Shown here piece by piece: positions 1-7,035 of a stretch of 50,226 nt of DNA (position 1 is its first letter; each line of letters begins with the position of its first letter). The position numbers and the translations under genes are program-made. The DNA is taken from the NCBI GenBank assembly GCA_017616655.1, contig JAFZXU010000065.1, positions 1 to 50,226 of the forward strand, written 5' to 3'. The DNA is from Bacteroidales bacterium (GTDB lineage Bacteria > Bacteroidota > Bacteroidia > Bacteroidales > UBA932). The notes below the pieces were generated by a model that ran no database searches, was not told where the DNA came from, and worked only from the letters and a program-made list of their open reading frames with translations.

Positions 1-572
1 GAGGCGTACGCCTCGAGGCAGCCGTTGCGGCCACAGCCGCAGCGGCGGCCGCCCCGCACCGCGATCACGTGCCCCAGCTCTCCGGCATAACCGTCGTGGC
101 CGTAAACCAGATTGCCGCCTATGACGATTCCGCTGCCGACTCCGGTTCCGAGGGTAATCTCTATGAAATCCTTCATTCCGCGGGCTGCGCCGTAGGTCAT
201 CTCGCCGATGGCGGCGGCGTTTGCGTCGTTGGTGATTACGGTGGGAAGGGAAAGACGGTGGGTGACTCCCTCTCCGAGGAAGACCGTCTTGTCCTTCGCC
301 CATGGCAGGTTGGGGGCGAATTCTATCGTTCCGGTGTAATAGTTTCCGTTGGGGGCGCCGATGCCGATGCCCTTTATCTCTTCAAGGCCGACTACGGATG
401 CCAGTTCAGATACTTTTCCACAGAGTTCGTCGAGGAAGAGGCCGGCGTCATCCGGGCCGTAGCCCTTCATATCCAGCACGTCGCGCGCTATGATTTCGGC
501 ATCCTCGCTGACGACGCCGATCTTGGAGCTCTGGCCTCCGATATCGATTCCTACAGTAAATCTCTTATCCAT
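1..572 (-). CDS. ROK family sugar kinase (partial, C-terminus outside window)
   Basis: The reverse strand reads from an ATG at 572 into a ROK kinase N-terminal half of about 190 residues; the gene runs off the left edge. The start gives MDKRFTVGIDIGGQSSKIG, the ATP-phosphate loop of the family. It is followed by the ITNDANAAAIGEMTYGAA region with the catalytic Asp, the GTGVGSGIVI loop, and the CGCGRNGC zinc site close to the edge. ROK enzymes phosphorylate glucose, fructose, N-acetylglucosamine or related sugars in the cytosol, and the sequence does not settle the substrate. It starts 3 bp after the stop of the upstream symporter gene, so the two are almost certainly co-transcribed as an uptake and phosphorylation pair. 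A ROK transcriptional repressor is unlikely because no N-terminal helix-turn-helix precedes the kinase domain. Confidence 0.9.
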   Translation of the reverse strand, partial: MDKRFTVGIDIGGQSSKIGVVSEDAEIIARDVLDMKGYGPDDAGLFLDELCGKVSELASVVGLEEIKGIGIGAPNGNYYTGTIEFAPNLPWAKDKTVFLGEGVTHRLSLPTVITNDANAAAIGEMTYGAARGMKDFIEITLGTGVGSGIVIGGNLVYGHDGYAGELGHVIAVRGGRRCGCGRNGCLEAYA

Positions 573-575
573 ATC

Positions 576-1871
576 CTACTCGACGACGATATCCTTATTG
601 ACATTCTTCGAACCCCAGAGGGCGTAGAAGAGGATGTATGCGGCACAGAAGAGCACCACCACGTAGCTTGTCATATAGCTGCCGGTCCAGTCTGCGACGA
701 GGCCCTGGAGACCTACCATTATGGCGAATCCGAACACCATCGTCATAAAGGCGCCGGATGCGATTGCGGTGTACTTGCCGAGGCCTTCGGTAGCCAGATT
801 GAAGATTGCGCCCCACATCACGGAGGTGCAGAGTCCGACGAGGATGAACGCGAATATGCCGACGGGAACCTTTGCCCAGATGACTTTCAGGTTGGCCCAG
901 TCGATACCCGGGACATTGGCCTGCCAGCTCTGGGGAGCCAGCATTCCGAAGAGTACCAGCGCGATGGTGGCGATGGAGACGGTGGTAATCATCGCCTTGG
1001 AGGAGACCTTTCCGCCGATGGCGCTGCCGACCAGACGGCCGACGAGCATCATCAGCCAATAGACGGCCACGATAAGGCCTGCGATTGTGCCGCTCATTCC
1101 GATACCCGGAGTAGCGGCCGAAGGCTCGGCCGTAAGATACTGGAGAACATAGGTAGGCGTTCCCACCTCGATGCCGCCGTAGAGGAAGATGGCCAGGATG
1201 CCGAGCTTGAAGTGGCGGAACGAGAAGGCGCTGTATTTGTCCTTGACGTCGGACTTGACCTCGACGGGCTGCTGGGGCTCGTCTATCCTGGTGAACAGGA
1301 TGACGATGAATCCTATCACGAAGATAGCCAGTGCGATCATCAGGGCGGGGGTGGCGTCGGAAATCTTCGCCTGCGTGGCGTCGCCGATGAGGGCTCCCAT
1401 AAGGATATAGACCGCCACAGCAGCCGCAGAATTGAAGACGCCGCCGGTCTGGATCAGCTGGTTGCCCTTGTTGCCGCCGCCGCCCAGAAGGTTGAGCATA
1501 GGATTAACGACGGTGTTGAGCATACACATGCAGAAGCCTGCGATGAAGGCGCCGACAAGATAGACGCCGAAACCGGTCCTGCCGCTCAGCCATTGCACGA
1601 GGATACCGACGATTCCCACCGCCAGGGCAACCAGTGCCGTTTTCTTATAACCTATTCTCCTGATGAGCATTCCCGAAGGGATACCCATTACCAGATAGGC
1701 GATGAAATTGCCGTAGTTGCCGATCTGCGAGAGGAAATTGCTTGCGCCGAACTGGTTCTTCACGATGACTGCCATAGGCGAGCAGAGATTGGTCACGAAG
1801 GCGATCATCGCAAACAGGGCGATCATCACGATAATCGGGATGATGTAATTCTGTTTCTTTTTGTTTTCCAT
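576..1871 (-). CDS. MFS sugar:H+ symporter, FucP/GluP-like
   Basis: This 431-residue inner-membrane protein has about 12 hydrophobic segments. It resembles the FHS branch of the major facilitator superfamily (fucose, glucose or galactose/H+ symporters). Visible family features are the polar loop after TM2-TM3 (GIPSGMLIRRIGYKK) and the LNTVVNPMLNLLGG stretch followed by a glycine/asparagine loop and GGVFNSAAA. Length matches the family. The substrate is inferred only: the next gene, 3 bp downstream, is a ROK sugar kinase, so a hexose or amino sugar is likely. Rhamnose would be possible given the rhamnose operon about 42 kb away, but nothing links them directly. No TAnnTTTG promoter is obvious upstream of its start. 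Confidence 0.88.
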   Translation of the reverse strand: MENKKKQNYIIPIIVMIALFAMIAFVTNLCSPMAVIVKNQFGASNFLSQIGNYGNFIAYLVMGIPSGMLIRRIGYKKTALVALAVGIVGILVQWLSGRTGFGVYLVGAFIAGFCMCMLNTVVNPMLNLLGGGGNKGNQLIQTGGVFNSAAAVAVYILMGALIGDATQAKISDATPALMIALAIFVIGFIVILFTRIDEPQQPVEVKSDVKDKYSAFSFRHFKLGILAIFLYGGIEVGTPTYVLQYLTAEPSAATPGIGMSGTIAGLIVAVYWLMMLVGRLVGSAIGGKVSSKAMITTVSIATIALVLFGMLAPQSWQANVPGIDWANLKVIWAKVPVGIFAFILVGLCTSVMWGAIFNLATEGLGKYTAIASGAFMTMVFGFAIMVGLQGLVADWTGSYMTSYVVVLFCAAYILFYALWGSKNVNKDIVVE

Positions 1872-1887
1872 AATCTTATATATGCTA

Positions 1888-1903
1888 TGGCACTATTGGT
1901 GCA
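1888..1903 (+). promoter_or_regulatory. possible sigma-54 -24/-12 element, degenerate
   Basis: The sequence TGGCACTATTGGTGCA keeps the invariant GG and GC dinucleotides 12 nt apart, as in sigma-54 promoters, but has two mismatches to TGGCACG-N4-TTGCW. The start predicted from it lies about 70 nt before the DUF4831 gene. It is also an inverted repeat (GCAC-tattg-GTGC, 1890-1902), so an operator is an equally good reading. Confidence 0.25.
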
Positions 1904-1956
1904 TTTTATGAAGTATAAAGGTAAGAATAAAAAGCGAAAAATCCAATTAAGTTTGC

Positions 1957-1964
1957 TATATTTG
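1957..1964 (+). promoter_or_regulatory. Bacteroidota -7 box (TATATTTG)
   Basis: A perfect TAnnTTTG element lies 21 nt upstream of the DUF4831 start at 1986. No good TTTG -33 element is seen at the usual 19 to 20 bp spacing, so the promoter may be weak or activator-dependent. Confidence 0.5.
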
Positions 1965-1985
1965 TTTTTTGTAACGGAATCGCGT

Positions 1986-2978
1986 ATGAAAAGATACATT
2001 CTGATCGCCGCTCTCGCGGCAGCCCTTCCCGTGGTTTATTCCCTGCCACGCACCACCCTCGCCCTCAAGGTGACTGCCGAAAAGGAGACCTTCCTGGCCG
2101 GGCCCTATGCCCAGTATGCACGCAAATACCTCGGCACCGAAGCCCGCACTCAGGACGCCGTGACCTATTCCGTCAGGAGCATCGACATGGTGCCCTACAT
2201 CGAAGCCGACCCCGCTGAGAATTATACCGTAGAAATCTCCGCAAAAGAGGCTGCTTCCTCCGGATTCATGCAGATGTGTTCGCAGGGCGTCATCGCAATT
2301 TCGGACAGCTACACCGGCAAGGCCGAGGCGTGGCGCTTCCCCTCCATAGCATCCAACGACCGCTTCAACGGAACAGACGTGAGCGGCAACCTCACCACCA
2401 GCACCACCACCCTTTACAAGAACGTCAAGACCGATGACGGCTTCCGCAGGGTCGCCGTACAGCAGAGCGAAGTGGTTGAGAAATCCCTCGAAAAGAAGGC
2501 TGCAGAGGCCGCCCAGACCATTTTCAACCTGCGCAAGAGCCGCGTCCAGATAATCACCGGCGACACCGACGCCACCTTCAGCGGCGAAGCCCTCAAGGCC
2601 GCCATCGACGAAATAACCCGCCTCGAGGAGGAGTACCTCACCCTCTTCTACGGAGTCACCGAGACATCCCTCCAGACGATGAACTTCGACGTCATCCCCG
2701 ATGCCGCAAACGCAAAGCAGATGTATGTCGCATTCCGTATCTCCGACGAGGAGGGGCTCCTGCCCGCGAACGATCCTGCCGGCAGGCCAATCGTGATACA
2801 GATTGAAAAGGAAGCGGGAGCAGCCCCGGCAGACAATGACAGGAAGGCGGCGAAGAAACAGGTCTTCTACCGGATTCCCTCCACGGCCACAGTCAGGATT
2901 CTCGACGGCGAAAAAATGCTGTTGCAGAGCAGGATTCCCATTTATCAGCTTGGCACAACGGCCACGATAACCCTTTGA
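1986..2978 (+). CDS. DUF4831 family exported protein
   Basis: This 330-residue protein has an N-terminal signal peptide (MKRYILIAALAAALPVVYSL) and no further membrane segments. The body resembles DUF4831, a family I know only from Bacteroidetes: the TTLALKVTAEKETFLAGPYAQYARKYLG opening, a long central region with repeated FNLRKSR- and GE-rich segments, and a C-terminal beta-rich part. Its function is not known; periplasmic location is inferred from the signal peptide. The reading frame stays open far upstream (to 69) antisense to the symporter and kinase, so the ATG at 1986 is chosen because it begins the signal peptide and follows a promoter-like box. It is probably monocistronic or read through into pepD 37 bp downstream. 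Confidence 0.8.
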   Translation: MKRYILIAALAAALPVVYSLPRTTLALKVTAEKETFLAGPYAQYARKYLGTEARTQDAVTYSVRSIDMVPYIEADPAENYTVEISAKEAASSGFMQMCSQGVIAISDSYTGKAEAWRFPSIASNDRFNGTDVSGNLTTSTTTLYKNVKTDDGFRRVAVQQSEVVEKSLEKKAAEAAQTIFNLRKSRVQIITGDTDATFSGEALKAAIDEITRLEEEYLTLFYGVTETSLQTMNFDVIPDAANAKQMYVAFRISDEEGLLPANDPAGRPIVIQIEKEAGAAPADNDRKAAKKQVFYRIPSTATVRILDGEKMLLQSRIPIYQLGTTATITL

Positions 2979-3015
2979 AACAAATATATTTAAACGATTA
3001 TAACCATTTAAACCA

Positions 3016-4479
3016 ATGACAATTCACGACCTCAACCCCAAGAGAGTATGGAAGAACTTCCATGCCCTCACACAGATTCCCCGTCCCTCCAAGCACGAAG
3101 AGAAGGTAGCTGCTTACCTGGTCAAATTCGGCAAGGACCTCGGACTCGAGAGCTTCCAGGATGAAATCGGCAACGTCATCATCCGCAAGCCCGCCACCAA
3201 GGGTATGGAGAAGTGCAAGGGCATCATTCTCCAGGCCCATATGGACATGGTTCCGCAGAAGAACAACGACAAGGTTCACGACTTCACCAAGGATCCCATC
3301 GAGACCCGCGTGGTAAAGAAGGATGACGGCCTCTGGCTCTATGCGAACGGCACCACTCTCGGCGCCGACGACGGACTCGGAGTTGCCGCCGCAATGGCCG
3401 TCCTCGAGGCCAAGGATCTCGTACACGGCCCTATCGAGGCTCTCTTCACCACCGACGAGGAGACCGGAATGACCGGTGCGAACGCCCTCAAGCCGGGCGT
3501 CCTCAAAGGCGAAATCCTCATCAACCTCGACTCCGAGACCGAGGGCGAGCTCTACGTGGGCTGCGCCGGCGGACTCGACTGCAACGCAACCTTCAACTAC
3601 AAGGAAGAGGATATGCCCAAGGGCTACAAGGCATTCGCAGTGAATGTCAAGGGACTGCGCGGCGGACACTCCGGAATGGAGATCAACGAGGGGCGCGGCA
3701 ACGCCAACAAGATCCTGGCCCGCACCATCATCCCCATGCTCCGCGACATGGACTGCAAGCTTTGCAGCATCGAAGGCGGCAACATGCGCAACGCCATCCC
3801 GCGCGAAGCGGTGGCAGTCGTAGCAGTACCCAAGGATGCCGTTGAAGACGTGCAGAAGGTGGTCGAGGAGACCGCTGCAACCGTCCTCAAGGAGTACAGG
3901 AACATCGATCCCGGCGTCACCGTCACCATCGAACCCGCAAAGGCGAAGAAGGTTATGGCCGGCCGCGTAGGTCTCAAGCTCGTCAAGGCGCTCCTCGCCT
4001 GCCCCAACGGCGTGGACCGCATGAGCCTCGAGATGGACAACCTCGTGGAAAGTTCCAACAACCTCGCCATCGTCAAGTCCGAGAAGGGCAGGATCCAGGT
4101 ACACAGCCTGATGCGCGCAGCTACCGACTCCATCAAGTATGCGCAGTCCGAAGGCTTCCGCGCAGCGTTCGAACTTGCGGGAGCAAAGGTCAACTTCACC
4201 GGCGGATACTCCGGCTGGGCTCCCAACATGTCTTCCCCCATCCTCAAGACCATGGTCAATAAGTACGAGGAACTTTACAAAGTCAAGCCCGCAGTGATGG
4301 CAATCCACGCCGGCCTCGAGTGCGGTATCATGGGTGCGATCTATCCCAAGTGGGATATGATCTCCTGCGGCCCGACCCTCAAGTCGCCCCACTCCCCCGA
4401 CGAGCGCTGCTTCATCCCTTCCGTAGAGAAGTGGTGGAACTTCATAGTCGCCGTACTCGCCGACGCTCCGAAGAAATAA
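3016..4479 (+). CDS. pepD: aminoacyl-histidine dipeptidase (Xaa-His dipeptidase)
   Basis: This 487-residue cytosolic M20C metallopeptidase hydrolyses dipeptides such as carnosine-like Xaa-His. Family motifs are all present: HMDMVP (His75, Asp77) for the first zinc, LGADDG (Asp118-Asp119) bridging two zincs, and TDEETG (Glu148/149) with the catalytic Glu. The lid domain opens at about residue 200 with the RGGHSGMEI segment. The late AIHAGLECG and SPHSPDER stretches supply the remaining ligand and substrate contacts. Length fits the E. coli enzyme (485). The ATG at 3016 gives the family-typical start ('DLNPKRVWKNF'). It is separated by only 33 bp from the following small peptide gene, which has no recognisable promoter of its own, so read-through is likely. 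Confidence 0.95.
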   Translation: MTIHDLNPKRVWKNFHALTQIPRPSKHEEKVAAYLVKFGKDLGLESFQDEIGNVIIRKPATKGMEKCKGIILQAHMDMVPQKNNDKVHDFTKDPIETRVVKKDDGLWLYANGTTLGADDGLGVAAAMAVLEAKDLVHGPIEALFTTDEETGMTGANALKPGVLKGEILINLDSETEGELYVGCAGGLDCNATFNYKEEDMPKGYKAFAVNVKGLRGGHSGMEINEGRGNANKILARTIIPMLRDMDCKLCSIEGGNMRNAIPREAVAVVAVPKDAVEDVQKVVEETAATVLKEYRNIDPGVTVTIEPAKAKKVMAGRVGLKLVKALLACPNGVDRMSLEMDNLVESSNNLAIVKSEKGRIQVHSLMRAATDSIKYAQSEGFRAAFELAGAKVNFTGGYSGWAPNMSSPILKTMVNKYEELYKVKPAVMAIHAGLECGIMGAIYPKWDMISCGPTLKSPHSPDERCFIPSVEKWWNFIVAVLADAPKK

Positions 4480-4512
4480 TTGACACACTATTATAAATTA
4501 TAATTAACGCCC

Positions 4513-4680
4513 ATGAAGCATCATTACATCAATCCGCAGACCGAGGTCATGCGCTTGTCCGGCGAAGGATTCATTTGCGACAGCAATTCCGGAACCGAGG
4601 ATTTCGGCAAAGGCACGGGTATCGGCAACGATATCTTCGACAGCATGAAGCCGTCCGATTTGTTTAACTTCAATTTCTAG
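4513..4680 (+). CDS. 55-residue peptide of module copy 1, unknown function
   Basis: This small ORF starts MKHHYINPQTEVMRLSGEGF and ends NDIFDSMKPSDLFNFNF. It has no signal peptide or membrane segment, one cysteine (ICDSNSG) and a Gly/Asp-rich middle. The layout K-x-x-Y-x-x-P-x-x-E-V followed by a short acidic or Cys-containing tail resembles a common class of unnamed Bacteroidales small proteins found beside surface lipoproteins. It is certainly coding: the paralogue at 6853 has the same length with most differences in the first 20 residues, and the last 35 residues are almost invariant. It ends 15 nt before the lipoprotein ATG, and a strong Shine-Dalgarno lies in that gap. A role as assembly partner, regulator or precursor peptide is conceivable but not shown. 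Confidence 0.8.
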   Translation: MKHHYINPQTEVMRLSGEGFICDSNSGTEDFGKGTGIGNDIFDSMKPSDLFNFNF

Positions 4681-4681
4681 C

Positions 4682-4688
4682 AAGGAGG
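4682..4688 (+). promoter_or_regulatory. strong Shine-Dalgarno (AAGGAGG) before lipoprotein copy 1
   Basis: AAGGAGG lies 7 nt before the ATG at 4696. Such sites are rare in Bacteroidota and are absent before most genes here. The same site and spacing recur in copy 2 at 7022. Confidence 0.8.
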
Positions 4689-4695
4689 CCACATT

Positions 4696-6729
4696 ATGAA
4701 AAGATTTTTAGCACTTTCGATGGTGGCAGCACTTGCTCTCACCGCATGCAGTCCCAAAGAGAACTTTGCGACTGAATCAAAGCCCGTTGACAACGCGGAC
4801 GGCGTCCGCGCATTCATCGCATCCGAAACCCGCACCTACCTGGTCGAGGATGCCGACATCTATCACGTCTACTGGAAGGCAGGTGACAAGATCCGCTGCA
4901 CCGACGACGGATTGAACACCGCCGTAATCTATGAAACCGCTGAGGACGGCGTCAAGTCCGCATGGTTCACCCACTCTCCCCAGGACACCACTTTCCTCTG
5001 CCCCGACAGCACCAGGTTCTGGGCTTACTACCCTTCCACCCTGCGCGGAAAGAGGCTTCCCGCCGTTCAGCAGTACTGCCCCAACGGCATCGCCGCTGCG
5101 CCTATGCGCGGATACTATGAGCGCGACATTCTGGATGATTTCAAGCCTGCGTTCACTTTCAAGCAGCTCTGCGGCGCCATCAAGCTGAACCTGACCACCA
5201 CACAGGCTGACGTCAAGGTGGCAAGCATCGTCGTCCGTGCCGACTGGGGACTCAGCGGCGCATATGACGTCACGCTCGAGGAACCGGGCGCAGCTATGAC
5301 GAGTGAAACATCCTCCGTCACCCTCGAGTGCCCCAACGTTCCTATCGGAGCAGATGCCGTTCCGTTCTTCATCAGCATACCTCCGAGGACCTACTATTCG
5401 TTCTCGATAAACGTTGTCACCTCCGACGGACGCACGCAGACCCGCAGCCTCAAGGCCGGCGAGAGCCTCACCATCAACCGCGCCGAGATCAGGGAGGTCA
5501 ACCTCAACTTCGACAACCTGCAGAAGCCCGCTTCCGGCGAGACTGCAACCTTCATGAAGGGCCCCGATATGAACGCCGCAATCAAGGCCGTAGTCAACCC
5601 TGACGTCTCCAACTGGACCGACGATGACAGCACCGTCGTGAAGATGGTCTTCCTGACCGAATCCGACCTGTTCTCGGCAGTCAACATCGCAGATGCCGAA
5701 TCCGAGTCTCCGATTTATGTCCTCTATGACGAGGCTACCGCTACCGTGACGGTCACGACTCCGGCAAAGAAGTTCATCATGAACCAGAACTGCAACTATT
5801 TCTTCCACCGCTTCAAGGCGCTGACAGATATTCAGGGAATCGAGGAATTCGACACCTCTAATATGGAGCTGATGGCATACTTCTGGGGATTCTCGCCTCT
5901 GAAGACCATCACGGTGCCCAAGTGGGACTACAGCAAGGTCGTCAACACCCGCTATATGTTCGACCAGGTGGCAGCCGAGAAGATTGACCTGTCAAACATG
6001 GACTTCTCCGCAGACACCACGCTTGCTTACTTCTTCTATTTCGCTGAGAATCTGCAGGAAATCGTATGGCCTGACGAGCTGAATGTCGAGAATGTCGAAT
6101 CCACTCACTCGATGTTCCGCGGAACCAATTTCAGCGTAGTCGACCTTACGATGTTCAAGGATACCGACAACCTGCTTCGCATGCAGTATATGTTCGACAG
6201 CTGCCCGAACCTGACCAAGGTCAAGACGAACATGACACTTGACAACGGTAGGGTGAGGTATATGTTCAGATATGCCTGCGAGAACTCCGGGACCCTCGAC
6301 CTGACCGAATTCGGAGACACCTCCCAGATGCTCGATATGAGCTATATGTTCTACCGCTGCTGGGCATCGACCATCGACCTTTCCACGTTCGACACAATGG
6401 CTATTCCTCAGGCGTCGGGCATGACATATATGTTCTATCAGGTCAAGAACCTTGCAACCCTCAAACTCGGTGATAATTTCATCAAGGCATGGGGCGGCAC
6501 CGGCCAGCCTACCAACTTCTGCGGCGGAACAAGCGACTCTACCTCCGGACAGATGACCTCGTCGGTTCCCGGCAGACTTGAGATCTGGTGCACCCAGGAT
6601 ACCGCAGACTGGCTTGCCAAGACCCTTTGGAGAAAGCTCCACTACGGTTCTTACGGCCAGGTTATCGACATCGTATTCAAGGACAGCAAGACCGGAAATG
6701 AACTCTCTGTCGAATGGGCAGCTGAGTAG
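4696..6729 (+). CDS. BspA-like leucine-rich repeat surface lipoprotein, copy 1
   Basis: This 677-residue lipoprotein has signal peptide and lipobox (LTAC, Cys18). Residues about 25 to 275 look like a fimbrillin-type beta domain: YWKAGDKIRC, FWAYYPSTLRG, FKQLCGAIKLNLTTT and SIVVRADWGLSGAY are the characteristic blocks. A hinge (NLQKPASGETATF) leads to residues about 395 to 595, with five or more BspA-type (DUF285) repeats marked by YMF and by IDLS/VDLT/LDLTEF phrases. These repeats usually form extracellular solenoids that bind host or matrix proteins. It is likely exported to the outer membrane and surface exposed; the ligand is unknown. The start is fixed by the lipobox and by the Shine-Dalgarno 7 nt upstream. 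It sits directly behind a 55-residue peptide gene and is followed by an intrinsic terminator at 6761. Confidence 0.88.
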   Translation: MKRFLALSMVAALALTACSPKENFATESKPVDNADGVRAFIASETRTYLVEDADIYHVYWKAGDKIRCTDDGLNTAVIYETAEDGVKSAWFTHSPQDTTFLCPDSTRFWAYYPSTLRGKRLPAVQQYCPNGIAAAPMRGYYERDILDDFKPAFTFKQLCGAIKLNLTTTQADVKVASIVVRADWGLSGAYDVTLEEPGAAMTSETSSVTLECPNVPIGADAVPFFISIPPRTYYSFSINVVTSDGRTQTRSLKAGESLTINRAEIREVNLNFDNLQKPASGETATFMKGPDMNAAIKAVVNPDVSNWTDDDSTVVKMVFLTESDLFSAVNIADAESESPIYVLYDEATATVTVTTPAKKFIMNQNCNYFFHRFKALTDIQGIEEFDTSNMELMAYFWGFSPLKTITVPKWDYSKVVNTRYMFDQVAAEKIDLSNMDFSADTTLAYFFYFAENLQEIVWPDELNVENVESTHSMFRGTNFSVVDLTMFKDTDNLLRMQYMFDSCPNLTKVKTNMTLDNGRVRYMFRYACENSGTLDLTEFGDTSQMLDMSYMFYRCWASTIDLSTFDTMAIPQASGMTYMFYQVKNLATLKLGDNFIKAWGGTGQPTNFCGGTSDSTSGQMTSSVPGRLEIWCTQDTADWLAKTLWRKLHYGSYGQVIDIVFKDSKTGNELSVEWAAE

Positions 6730-6760
6730 TTTTCCGGCAACGAAAACCTGAATTGACTGA

Positions 6761-6791
6761 GACCGGCCCCGAAAAGAGGCCGGTCTTTTTT
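6761..6791 (+). terminator. intrinsic terminator after module copy 1
   Basis: A perfect 8-bp stem (GACCGGCC / GGCCGGTC) with a 9-nt loop is followed by six T. It separates the two module copies transcriptionally. Confidence 0.92.
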
Positions 6792-6792
6792 A

Positions 6793-6824
6793 TTTGCAAG
6801 GCTCTCCTCTTTTCATTACTTTTG
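6793..6824 (+). promoter_or_regulatory. Bacteroidota promoter for module copy 2
   Basis: TTTG (6793-6796), 20 bp, TACTTTTG (6817-6824) matches the -33/-7 consensus. It lies directly behind the terminator and gives a leader of about 25 nt to the peptide start at 6853. Copy 1 has no matching promoter directly upstream. Confidence 0.8.
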
Positions 6825-6852
6825 TGCCATAACCTATTTCAACTATCACATT

Positions 6853-7020
6853 ATGAAGCATTTCTACGAGAACCCGCAGGCAGAAGTAACCCTTCTGGCC
6901 GGTGAAGGCTTCATCTGCGACAGCAATTCCGGAACCGAAGACTTCGGAAAAGGCACGGGTGTCGGCAACGACATCTTCGACAGCATGAAGCCGTCCGATT
7001 TGTTTAACTTCAAATTCTAG
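6853..7020 (+). CDS. 55-residue peptide of module copy 2, unknown function
   Basis: This paralogue of the peptide at 4513 starts MKHFYENPQAEVTLLAGEGF and ends MKPSDLFNFKF. The C-terminal two thirds (GEGFICDSNSGTEDFGKGTG onward) differ from copy 1 by only about two residues, whereas the N-terminal 20 have changed more. That pattern shows selection on the protein, chiefly on its tail. There is no signal peptide, so it is predicted to stay in the cytosol unless it is exported with a partner. It has its own promoter at 6793-6824. The lipoprotein gene follows after 15 nt with a strong Shine-Dalgarno, so the two form one transcript. Function is unknown. Confidence 0.8.
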   Translation: MKHFYENPQAEVTLLAGEGFICDSNSGTEDFGKGTGVGNDIFDSMKPSDLFNFKF

Positions 7021-7021
7021 C

Positions 7022-7028
7022 AAGGAGG
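7022..7028 (+). promoter_or_regulatory. strong Shine-Dalgarno (AAGGAGG) before lipoprotein copy 2
   Basis: AAGGAGG lies 7 nt before the ATG at 7036, conserved in sequence and spacing with copy 1. Confidence 0.8.
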
Positions 7029-7035
7029 TCACATT

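Noticed and set aside
69-1985. Open frame of 639 codons upstream of and in frame with the DUF4831 gene
   Set aside because: It is antisense to the ROK kinase and the symporter, both clear families. The translation is low-complexity His/Asp/Glu-rich, as expected from the antisense of GC-biased codons, and the signal peptide starts at 1986.
2998-4488. 496-codon antisense frame over pepD
   Set aside because: pepD has all M20C motifs on the plus strand; the antisense product has no recognisable domain and shows the same shadow composition.
5950-6435. Recurring TATATGTTC 9-mers in lipoprotein copy 1, looking like a DNA repeat
   Set aside because: They encode the YMF landmark of the BspA-type protein repeats and are explained by the protein, not by a DNA element.
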